Shown here: positions 1 through 5,061 of the stretch, piece after piece
Layout: the number at the start of each line of letters is the position of its first letter
How positions within the stretch are numbered: the stretch's first letter is position 1
DNA from: an uncultured Eggerthellaceae bacterium
GTDB lineage: Bacteria; Actinomycetota; Coriobacteriia; Coriobacteriales; Eggerthellaceae
Reading direction: 5' to 3'
Assembly: GCA_910585565.1 (NCBI GenBank)
Contig: CAJUFC010000179.1
Location: forward strand, 1-5,061
DNA length: 5,061 nt
The notes under the pieces: generated by a model
The model's database searches: none
Told to the model about the DNA's origin: nothing
What the model saw: the letters and a program-made list of their open reading frames with translations, nothing else
Translations under genes and position numbers: made by a program

Positions 1-802
1 CATGGGCCTCATCAAGGAGGGCGACGACGTGGTCGTGCTCTCCGACATCCAAGGCCTCGAGGACTTCCTCGGCGACATGGACTTCAAGGTGTGCGGCACC
101 GCAGAGGGCATCACGGCCCTTCAGATGGACAACAAGGCCAAGGGCCTCTCGATCGACATCCTCGCCAAGGCGCTTGCCCAGGCGAAGGAGGGCCGCGCGT
201 TCATCCTGAACGCCATGCTGGAGACGATCGCATCTCCGCGCGAGGAGGTCAAGGAGACCGCTCCGCGCATCGAGACGATTCACATCGACGTCGACAAGAT
301 CCGCGACGTCATCGGCAGCGGCGGCAAGGTGGTTCGCGGCATCCAGGACGAGTCCGGTGCCTCGATCGACATCCAGGAGGACGGCACCATCCATGTGGCC
401 GCCGTCGACTCTGCCGCCAGCGAGAAGGCGCTGCAGATGATTCGCGCCATCGTTCACGAGCCTGAGGTGGGCGAGGTGTTCGAGGACGCGCCGGTCGTCG
501 GCGTCAAGGACTTCGGCGCCTTCATCCGCCTGACCCCGAACAAAGACGGCCTTTTGCACATCTCGCGCATTGCGAAGGGCCGCATCGGTAACGTCGAGGA
601 CGTCTTGTCCGTGGGCGACACCGTCAAGGTCCAGGTGCTGGAAGTCGACGAGAAGACCGGGAAGATCTCCCTCGATCGTCTGGACAAGCCCGAGGCGCCC
701 GCAGGGTCTGCCTCCGAGCGTCCCAGCAAGCCGCATGACGGCGACCGGCGCGACGGGAAGCGTGACGACCATCGTCGCCCTCGCCGCAGCCACCACTCGT
801 AA
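1..802 (+). CDS. pnp: Polynucleotide phosphorylase (PNPase), C-terminal part, 5' truncated by the window edge
   Basis: PNPase is a cytoplasmic trimeric 3'-5' exoribonuclease that degrades RNA with phosphate and can add tails in reverse. The visible frame starts at base 2 and gives 266 of the roughly 700-750 residues normal for the family; the ATG there is internal, because the sequence enters in the middle of the second RNase PH domain (MGLIKEGD... aligns with MGLVKEGD... of E. coli). Counting from that Met, the catalytic residues equivalent to E. coli D486, D492 and K494 are kept as D21, D27 and K29 in EDFLGDMDFK. A KH domain follows (about 90-150, GxxG loop in VIGSGGK at 103-109). An S1 domain spans about 155-228 (VVGVKDFGAF, GLLHIS). 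Residues 229-266 form a charged, His/Arg-rich, probably disordered tail. The stop is TAA, with dapB 28 nt downstream. Identity is secure; only the true start is outside the window. Confidence 0.97.
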   Translation, partial: MGLIKEGDDVVVLSDIQGLEDFLGDMDFKVCGTAEGITALQMDNKAKGLSIDILAKALAQAKEGRAFILNAMLETIASPREEVKETAPRIETIHIDVDKIRDVIGSGGKVVRGIQDESGASIDIQEDGTIHVAAVDSAASEKALQMIRAIVHEPEVGEVFEDAPVVGVKDFGAFIRLTPNKDGLLHISRIAKGRIGNVEDVLSVGDTVKVQVLEVDEKTGKISLDRLDKPEAPAGSASERPSKPHDGDRRDGKRDDHRRPRRSHHS

Positions 803-830
803 GAATTACGGATCCTGACGGGGCGAGACT

Positions 831-1616
831 ATGATCAGAGTTGCTGTTGCAGGCTTCATGGGCCGCATGGGACAGGCAGTTGTGTCAGCCGTGACCGCCG
901 CAGACGACATGGAGGTCGTCTGCGGCATCGATACCAACGCTGATGCCGCGCAGGCGGCATCAGCTGGCTTTCCGGTCGCTTGCAGCGTGGCAGAGGCGCT
1001 TGACGCCACCTCTGCTGACGTGCTCGTGGACTTCACGCAGCCCTCGTCTGCTGCTACGAACATCGCCTGTGCGCTGACGCGCGGCGTCGACTGCGTCGTG
1101 GGTACGACGGGGCTTGCCACGGAGACGCTAGAAGAGCTCGCCGAACAGGCGACGGACGGGGCGTGCTTGTTCTTCGCTCCCAACTTCACGACCGGCGCCG
1201 TCCTCATGATGCAGTTCGCGAAGGCCGCAGCGCCCTATTTCCCGCAGGCCGAGATCATCGAGTACCATCACTGCAACAAAAAGGACGCCCCGTCAGGCAC
1301 CGCCGTCAGCACGGCGCGCATGATCGCGCAGGCCAGAGACGGGCGCGCGAGCGAGGCGCCTGGGAGCGAAACCGAGATTGACGGCTGCGCTGGCGCGCGT
1401 GGCGCGCTGGTCGAGGGCATTCCCGTCCACTCGGTGCGCTCGATGGGGTTCGTCGCGAACCAAGAGGTCATCTTCGGCTCGTTGGGCCAGACGCTGACGC
1501 TGCGCCACGAGTCTTGGGACCGCCAGTCATACATGCCCGGCGTCCTGCTCGGCATCCGCGAGGCAGCTGGCTTGCACGGGCTCGTCATCGGCCTTGAAAA
1601 CCTCATGGATATCTAG
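831..1616 (+). CDS. dapB: 4-hydroxy-tetrahydrodipicolinate reductase
   Basis: DapB reduces the DapA product to tetrahydrodipicolinate with NAD(P)H, the second committed step of the diaminopimelate/lysine branch in the cytoplasm. The 261 residues match the usual 240-275. The N-terminal Rossmann domain opens with the nucleotide loop GFMGRMG (8-14), followed by DFTQPSSA (67-74) and GTTG (91-94). The substrate domain starts at APNFTTG (116-122) and carries the signature EIIEYHHCNKKDAPSGTA (141-158). H146 and K150 correspond to E. coli catalytic H159 and K163. The C-terminus PGVLLGIREAAG...GLVIGLENLMD returns to the Rossmann fold as expected. The ATG gives an N-terminus that begins directly with beta-strand 1, so the start is well supported, though the ribosome site is weak (GGGGCGAG, about 820-827). 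D34 closes beta-strand 2 and no Arg follows it, which may favour NADH (inference). It sits 28 nt after pnp and is probably read through from it. Confidence 0.97.
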   Translation: MIRVAVAGFMGRMGQAVVSAVTAADDMEVVCGIDTNADAAQAASAGFPVACSVAEALDATSADVLVDFTQPSSAATNIACALTRGVDCVVGTTGLATETLEELAEQATDGACLFFAPNFTTGAVLMMQFAKAAAPYFPQAEIIEYHHCNKKDAPSGTAVSTARMIAQARDGRASEAPGSETEIDGCAGARGALVEGIPVHSVRSMGFVANQEVIFGSLGQTLTLRHESWDRQSYMPGVLLGIREAAGLHGLVIGLENLMDI

Positions 1617-1634
1617 TGTCTTGGCGACAGCCCC

Positions 1635-1663
1635 TTATACCGTACATATGTTCATGATATAAT
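1635..1663 (+). promoter_or_regulatory. Probable sigma-A-type extended -10 promoter for dapA-rnj
   Basis: TATAAT at 1658-1663 is a perfect -10 hexamer, preceded by TG one base upstream (TGATATAAT, 1655-1663), which makes it an extended -10. The hexamer 17 bp upstream (TTATAC, 1635-1640) matches the -35 consensus poorly, as is common for extended -10 promoters. The predicted start near 1670 gives a leader of about 50 nt. The local AT-richness stands out against the GC-rich flanks. It lies in the only intergenic gap of about 100 nt here. Sequence evidence only; activity is inferred. Confidence 0.72.
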
Positions 1664-1679
1664 CGCATACCTGATGCAC

Positions 1680-1700
1680 GTGGCCGCCTCAGGGCGGCAC
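1680..1700 (+). promoter_or_regulatory. GC-rich hairpin in the dapA leader
   Basis: GCCGCC (1683-1688) pairs with GGCGGC (1693-1698) around a TCAG loop. G1680-T1681 can also pair with A1699-C1700 if G1682 bulges out. It lies about ten bases downstream of the predicted transcript start and ends seven bases before the Shine-Dalgarno region. No T-run follows, so it is not a convincing terminator. The leader is too short for a lysine riboswitch. It could stabilise the mRNA 5' end or be incidental. Confidence 0.4.
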
Positions 1701-1706
1701 TTCGTC

Positions 1707-1715
1707 AAAGAGGAG
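1707..1715 (+). promoter_or_regulatory. Strong ribosome binding site of dapA
   Basis: AAAGAGGAG ends five bases before the ATG at 1721. It is the best Shine-Dalgarno match in the window and fixes the dapA start. Its strength contrasts with the weak site before dapB. Confidence 0.85.
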
Positions 1716-1720
1716 ACGAG

Positions 1721-2617
1721 ATGCCAATCGATAACCCAAGATTCGGTCGCCTGATCACTGCCATGGTCACGCCCTTCGACGAGAGCGGCGAGCTGGATGC
1801 CGCGCGTACCGAAGAGCTCGTCGACCGTCTCATCGTCGGAGGCAACGACGCCTTGGTCATCAACGGCACGACGGGCGAATCGCCGACGGTCTTCTATCCT
1901 CAGAAGATGGAGCTGTTCAACATCGCGCTCGCGGCTGCCGGAAAGCGCGTGCCCATCATCGCTAACGTCGGCGACAACTGCACCGCCGACACCGTGTCGT
2001 TCGCTCGCGACGTCGCGAAGCTCGGCGTGGACGGGCTCATGTGCGTGGTGCCCTACTACAACAAGCCTCCCCAAGAAGGGCTCTACCAGCACTTTTCTGC
2101 CATCGCGCATGCCGTGGACCTGCCCATCGTGCTCTACAACATCCCTGGCCGCTGCGTCATCAACATGACGGCCGAGACAACGCTGCGCCTAGCGCACGAC
2201 CTTGACAACGTCGTCGCCGTGAAGGAGGCGTCAGGGGACCTGGCCCAGATCGAGCGCATCATCGAAGGGATGCCGGCTGACTTCGACGTCTATTCGGGTG
2301 ACGACTCGGCCACGCTCGACATCATGCGCCTTGGCGGCAGCGGGGTCATCTCGACGATTGGCAACGTCTGTCCCGATCGCATGAAGGCGATCGTCGAGCT
2401 GTGCGCCCAGGGCGACTGGGAGGCAGCCGAAGAGGAGAACGCATCTCTTCTTCCCCTCATGGATGGCCTGTTCAAGACAGCCAATCCGATACTGGTAAAA
2501 GAGGCATTGAGGCTCGTCGGGTTCCCCGTCGGGGGAGTCCGCCTTCCGCTCATCGATGCCACCCCCGAACAATCATCTGAGCTTGAGGCCACGATGAAGG
2601 CAGTCGGGGTCGTATGA
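1721..2617 (+). CDS. dapA: 4-hydroxy-tetrahydrodipicolinate synthase
   Basis: DapA condenses pyruvate with aspartate semialdehyde, the first committed step to meso-diaminopimelate and lysine. The 298 residues form the expected (beta/alpha)8 barrel with a C-terminal helical domain. All catalytic residues are visible: Schiff-base Lys K168 in VVAVKEASG, the proton-relay residues T51 (GTTGES, 49-54), Y139 (LYNIPGR, 138-144) and Y113 (PYYNKP, 111-116), and R144, the equivalent of E. coli R138 that binds the substrate carboxylate. The start has an excellent ribosome site. Positions that bind inhibitory lysine in E. coli are partly changed: A49, H53, H56 and E84 correspond here to P55, Y59, K62 and D90, while N80 and Y106 are kept as N86 and Y112. 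Reduced lysine feedback is therefore plausible but inferred. It follows dapB after a 104-nt promoter region and precedes rnj by 16 nt. The product feeds DapB directly. Confidence 0.97.
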   Translation: MPIDNPRFGRLITAMVTPFDESGELDAARTEELVDRLIVGGNDALVINGTTGESPTVFYPQKMELFNIALAAAGKRVPIIANVGDNCTADTVSFARDVAKLGVDGLMCVVPYYNKPPQEGLYQHFSAIAHAVDLPIVLYNIPGRCVINMTAETTLRLAHDLDNVVAVKEASGDLAQIERIIEGMPADFDVYSGDDSATLDIMRLGGSGVISTIGNVCPDRMKAIVELCAQGDWEAAEEENASLLPLMDGLFKTANPILVKEALRLVGFPVGGVRLPLIDATPEQSSELEATMKAVGVV

Positions 2618-2622
2618 TCTGT

Positions 2623-2627
2623 AAGGA
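2623..2627 (+). promoter_or_regulatory. Ribosome binding site of rnj
   Basis: AAGGA, six bases before the ATG at 2634, lies in the 16-nt gap after the dapA stop. It supports the upstream start and therefore the long N-terminal extension of RNase J. The closeness to dapA suggests translational coupling. Confidence 0.75.
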
Positions 2628-2633
2628 ATATAG

Positions 2634-4547
2634 ATGACAGAAAGCAACACCGAGACCGATCGCAACGAAAACGCACCAAAGAACGCAAAACGCAACAACG
2701 AAGGAAAGAAGCGCAAGCCCCGGAGGAAGAACCAGAACAACTCCTCTGGCAAGAAGAAGACCAGTTCGTACAAACATGTCCAATACGAGCACACGCGACC
2801 GCACCTGTCGCGCGACCATGCTCGCTCAGATAGCCGCAAGAAGCGCCGCATCCCGGCCAGTCGATACAACTTCAATACGCCGAACAAGGATCCCCAGGCC
2901 GAGCTTGAGGTCATCCCTTTGGGTGGTCTTGACGCCATCGGCAAGAACATGACGGCCTTCAAGTGCCGAAACGACATGTTCCTCGATGACGCTGGGCTCA
3001 TGTTCCCCGACGATGACCATCCTGGCATCGACCTCATCCTGCCTGACTACACGTACGTCCTGGAGCATGCCGACATGCTGCGCGGCATCATCGTCACCCA
3101 TGGGCACGAGGACCACACCGGGGCGCTTCCGTACCTCATGAAGGACCTCGACCGCAACGTGCCGATCTATGCCTCCAAGATGACGCTCGGCCTCATCGAA
3201 GGCAAGTTCGCCGAGCATCGCGTGAAGAACGCGAAGCTCATTGAGGTCAAGTCGGGCGACACCATCAAGCTCGGTTGCATGAAGGTGACGTTCTTCTCGG
3301 TCAACCACTCCATCCCCGGGGCGCTCGGCGCGTTCATCGAGTCGCCGGCGGGCAACGTGCTGCACATGGGCGACTTCAAGCTTGACCAGACGCCCATCGA
3401 CGGCGTCACGACCGACTTTTCGGCCCTCGCGCGCTTTGGCGAGATGGGCGTTGACCTCATGATGAGCGACTCGACCAACGCCACCAACCCCACGTTCACG
3501 CCCTCAGAGGCCGAGGTGGGCAAGACGCTCAGGCAGATTATCGCGCAGGCGAAAGGGCGCGTCATCATCGCGTCGTTTGCCAGCCACATCCACCGGATGC
3601 AGCAGATCTGCGACGCTGCGGTCGCCAACAACCGAAAGGTGATCGTCACCGGTCGCTCGATGATACAGAACACTGACATCGCGCGGCGGCTGGGATACCT
3701 CAACATCAACGACAACGACCTGATCGATGCCTATGAGCTCGACCAGACGCCACCGGAGAACGTCGTCATCATGTGCACAGGCTCGCAAGGAGAGCCCCTG
3801 TCTGCCCTCGCGCGCATCGCGAACGGGGAGCACAAGACGATCGACATCGAGGATGGCGACACCGTCATCATCTCGGCCACGCCGGTTCCTGGCAACGAGA
3901 AGGCCGTGACGCGCGTGATCAACTCGCTTTCCAAGATCGGCGCGGACATCTACGACAAGAAGCGCGCGATGGTGCACGTGTCTGGGCATGCGGGCGCCGA
4001 AGAGCTTAAGCTCGTGCTGAGCATCGTGAAGCCGCGCGCGTTTCTGCCCGTGCATGGGGAAGTCGCTCACCTCAGGGCTCATTCGGCCCTCGCCGAGGCG
4101 ACCGGCGTGCCCGAGGAGAACATCTTCATACTTGAGAACGGCGACTCGCTGGTGCTGTCGTCGAAGGGCGTGCGCCAAGGCGAGAGCGTCCAAAGCGGCA
4201 TCATCTATGTCGACGGCCTCTCGGTCGGCGACACGTCGCAAGACGTGCTCGACGAGCGGACCAACCTTGGCAGCCAAGGCTTCGCGAGCATCGCCGTCGC
4301 CATCAACCTCAAGAAAAAGCAGCTTGTCGGGCGCCCAGTCATCGAGATGCACGGCATCACCGGCGGAGACGACGCCTACCTGACCAAGGAGGCCATCGGC
4401 TCGATCTCGTCCACCATCCAGCGCACGCTGCGGAAGGGCCAGGGCATCCGAGAGATACGACGCGACTCGCGCAACGCCATCTCCTCGCTTCTCTGGGAGA
4501 AGACGAAGCAAAAGCCCATGATCATCGTCAACATCCTTGAGGTATAG
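2634..4547 (+). CDS. rnj: Ribonuclease J with a basic N-terminal extension
   Basis: RNase J is a metallo-beta-lactamase/beta-CASP nuclease with 5'-3' exonuclease and endonuclease activity on mRNA and rRNA precursors. The core begins near residue 89 (ELEVIPLGGLDAIGKNM). Zinc ligands are visible: HGHEDH (156-161), H225 in VNHSIPGALG, D247 in HMGDFK, and H474 in PVHGE. The beta-CASP region includes SDSTNA (278-283), ASHIHR (316-321), GRSM (340-343), TGSQGEP (382-388), TPVPGNE (416-422) and SGHAG (450-454). The C-terminal dimerisation/RNA domain is about 520-637. At 637 residues it exceeds the usual ~555 because of the first ~85 residues, which are about 30% Lys/Arg, Asn-rich and apparently disordered. 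The AAGGA site supports this start. The first ~150 bases are more A-rich than the rest of the gene. ftsK follows after 8 nt. Family identity is certain; the role of the extension is unknown. Confidence 0.97.
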   Translation: MTESNTETDRNENAPKNAKRNNEGKKRKPRRKNQNNSSGKKKTSSYKHVQYEHTRPHLSRDHARSDSRKKRRIPASRYNFNTPNKDPQAELEVIPLGGLDAIGKNMTAFKCRNDMFLDDAGLMFPDDDHPGIDLILPDYTYVLEHADMLRGIIVTHGHEDHTGALPYLMKDLDRNVPIYASKMTLGLIEGKFAEHRVKNAKLIEVKSGDTIKLGCMKVTFFSVNHSIPGALGAFIESPAGNVLHMGDFKLDQTPIDGVTTDFSALARFGEMGVDLMMSDSTNATNPTFTPSEAEVGKTLRQIIAQAKGRVIIASFASHIHRMQQICDAAVANNRKVIVTGRSMIQNTDIARRLGYLNINDNDLIDAYELDQTPPENVVIMCTGSQGEPLSALARIANGEHKTIDIEDGDTVIISATPVPGNEKAVTRVINSLSKIGADIYDKKRAMVHVSGHAGAEELKLVLSIVKPRAFLPVHGEVAHLRAHSALAEATGVPEENIFILENGDSLVLSSKGVRQGESVQSGIIYVDGLSVGDTSQDVLDERTNLGSQGFASIAVAINLKKKQLVGRPVIEMHGITGGDDAYLTKEAIGSISSTIQRTLRKGQGIREIRRDSRNAISSLLWEKTKQKPMIIVNILEV

Positions 4548-4555
4548 GGCGCGCC

Positions 4556-5061
4556 TTGGCACGCGGACCGCAGAAGACAAAGACGAATAAGACGAAAGCT
4601 GCCCCCTCTTCGCCGAAGAAGGGGCAGCTTCAGCACGGTGCACCCCAACGTCGGCGCTCGCCCGAGGAGGCTCAGCAGACCGATGCGCTCCTTGACGACA
4701 AGACGCGCCGCGACATCGTGGGCGTGCTGTTCATCGTGGCCGGGGTTGTGCTGCTGCTCTTGGCGGCCATGCCTCAAAACGACGCGCTCGTCAGCAACGT
4801 CGTTTCGCAGGCGCTGCACCTCACGCTCGGGGTGGGCTGCTTCGTGCTGCCCGTCGTCTTGTGCGTCGTCGGCATAACGTTTCTGGTGAAGTTCAAGAAG
4901 GAGCGCGTGCCGCTGCGCGCGACCATCGGGCTATCCGTCATCTTCATAGCCCTGCTGGGGTTCATCGCGCTGTTCGCGCCCATCGCCACGCTCGGTGTCG
5001 ACGACCCTGACATGCTCTTTGCCGAGCGCACGCTGGAAAGCTATGGCGGGTATGTCGGCAG
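4556..5061 (+). CDS. ftsK: FtsK/SpoIIIE-family DNA translocase, N-terminal membrane region, 3' truncated by the window edge
   Basis: FtsK is a septal membrane-anchored ATPase that pumps and resolves chromosomes during division. The frame is open from 4541, just after a TGA, to the edge. The earliest start codon is TTG at 4556, giving 168 visible residues; no ATG or GTG start occurs before the first membrane segment. TTGAGG (4537-4542) may serve as ribosome site but is 13 nt away, so the start is provisional. Residues 2-53 are hydrophilic and basic (ARGPQKTKTNKTK...), then DDKTRRDIVG leads into membrane helices at about 54-72, 87-111 and 122-142. The FtsK-typical ESYGGYVG begins the next segment at the edge. 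The ATPase motor and gamma domain lie outside the window. Identification rests on the basic head, helix pattern, the GGYVG motif and position after rnj. A strong hairpin occupies codons 14-25. Another multi-pass protein is possible but less likely. Confidence 0.85.
   Translation, partial: MARGPQKTKTNKTKAAPSSPKKGQLQHGAPQRRRSPEEAQQTDALLDDKTRRDIVGVLFIVAGVVLLLLAAMPQNDALVSNVVSQALHLTLGVGCFVLPVVLCVVGITFLVKFKKERVPLRATIGLSVIFIALLGFIALFAPIATLGVDDPDMLFAERTLESYGGYVG
4596..4630 (+). terminator. Terminator-like hairpin inside the 5' end of ftsK
   Basis: Arms 4596-4610 and 4616-4630 pair over 15 positions with a single C4606-A4620 mismatch. C4611-G4615 can close the loop further, leaving a three-base GCC loop. 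The core is AAGCTGCCCC against GGGGCAGCTT. An A-run precedes the stem, but only two T's follow, and these are part of the stem, so it is an incomplete intrinsic terminator. It begins about 50 nt after the rnj stop, where a terminator would be expected, yet lies within the apparent ftsK reading frame. It could partially terminate the upstream transcript, protect the rnj 3' end, or limit ftsK translation. The structure is seen; the function is inferred. Confidence 0.45.

Noticed and set aside
806..1207. Minus-strand open frame opposite dapB (133 residues, Ala/Ser/Thr/Val-rich)
   Set aside because: Composition mirrors the dapB codons, there is no independent ribosome site or motif, and dapB itself is unequivocal.
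1617..1660. Terminator for dapB
   Set aside because: No GC-rich stem or T-run follows the dapB stop before the promoter, so read-through into dapA seems possible.
1635..1662. TTATA/TATAA dyad and CATATG palindrome around the dapA promoter as a repressor operator
   Set aside because: The arms are only five bases, AT-rich and overlap the promoter elements; the two symmetries have different centres, so neither supports a specific operator.
1664..1720. Lysine riboswitch upstream of dapA
   Set aside because: The predicted leader is about 50 nt, far shorter than the lysine aptamer, and only one small hairpin is present.
1674..1754. Possible 26-residue leader peptide (MHVAASGRHF...) overlapping the dapA start
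   Set aside because: No ribosome site precedes its ATG, it begins only a few bases after the predicted transcript start, and it has no run of Lys codons that would fit an attenuation leader.
3504..4643. 379-residue open frame on the minus strand opposite rnj
   Set aside because: It lies antisense to a fully conserved RNase J gene, has no recognisable domain, and is rich in Arg/Asp/Val/Ala/His as expected when GC-biased codons are read in reverse. It is a shadow frame.
4638..4877. Plus-strand frame with a GAGGAGG-like site (4664-4670) and an ATG at 4683
   Set aside because: The frame gives a Cys/Ser/Arg-rich product with no plausible fold and overlaps the frame encoding clear membrane helices; the purine run encodes Glu-Glu in ftsK.

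Overview
The window is an ordinary chromosomal block with every gene on the + strand: the 3' end of pnp (polynucleotide phosphorylase), dapB, dapA, rnj (ribonuclease J) and the 5' end of an ftsK-type DNA translocase gene. The DNA is GC-rich (about 60% by eye) with strong G/C preference at third codon positions. RNase J without any RNase E, and the order pnp-dapB-dapA-rnj-ftsK, recall the arrangement I know from Actinomycetota. The long basic RNase J extension and moderate GC make a Coriobacteriia-type anaerobe (Olsenella/Collinsella/Eggerthella relatives) my best guess. This is an inference, and no rRNA or other phylogenetic marker is present.

Layout. 1-802: C-terminal part of PNPase (end of the second RNase PH domain, KH, S1, charged tail). 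803-830: short gap with only a weak ribosome site. 831-1616: dapB, complete. 1617-1720: the only sizeable intergenic stretch, holding a perfect extended -10 promoter (TGATATAAT), a small GC-rich leader hairpin and a strong Shine-Dalgarno sequence. 1721-2617: dapA, complete. 2634-4547: rnj, complete, with an N-terminal basic extension of about 85 residues. 4556-5061: start of ftsK, probably from TTG, running off the right edge. A near-perfect 16-bp hairpin (4596-4630) lies inside its first codons. No stretch over 300 bases lacks a gene, and I see no tRNA, mobile element, CRISPR array or phage feature.

How the genes fit together. PNPase (3'-5' phosphorolytic exonuclease) and RNase J (5'-3' exonuclease/endonuclease) are the core of RNA turnover in bacteria without RNase E. 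DapA and DapB catalyse consecutive steps from aspartate semialdehyde toward meso-diaminopimelate and lysine. FtsK pumps chromosomal DNA through the closing septum. The close spacing (28, 16 and 8 nt gaps) suggests co-transcription, with a second start before dapA that can drive dapA-rnj independently of pnp-dapB.

I found no undescribed multi-gene system. The points worth a second look are the hairpin embedded in the 5' end of ftsK, the disordered charged extensions on both RNA-decay enzymes, the substituted lysine-feedback positions in DapA, and the internal dapA promoter with its leader hairpin.
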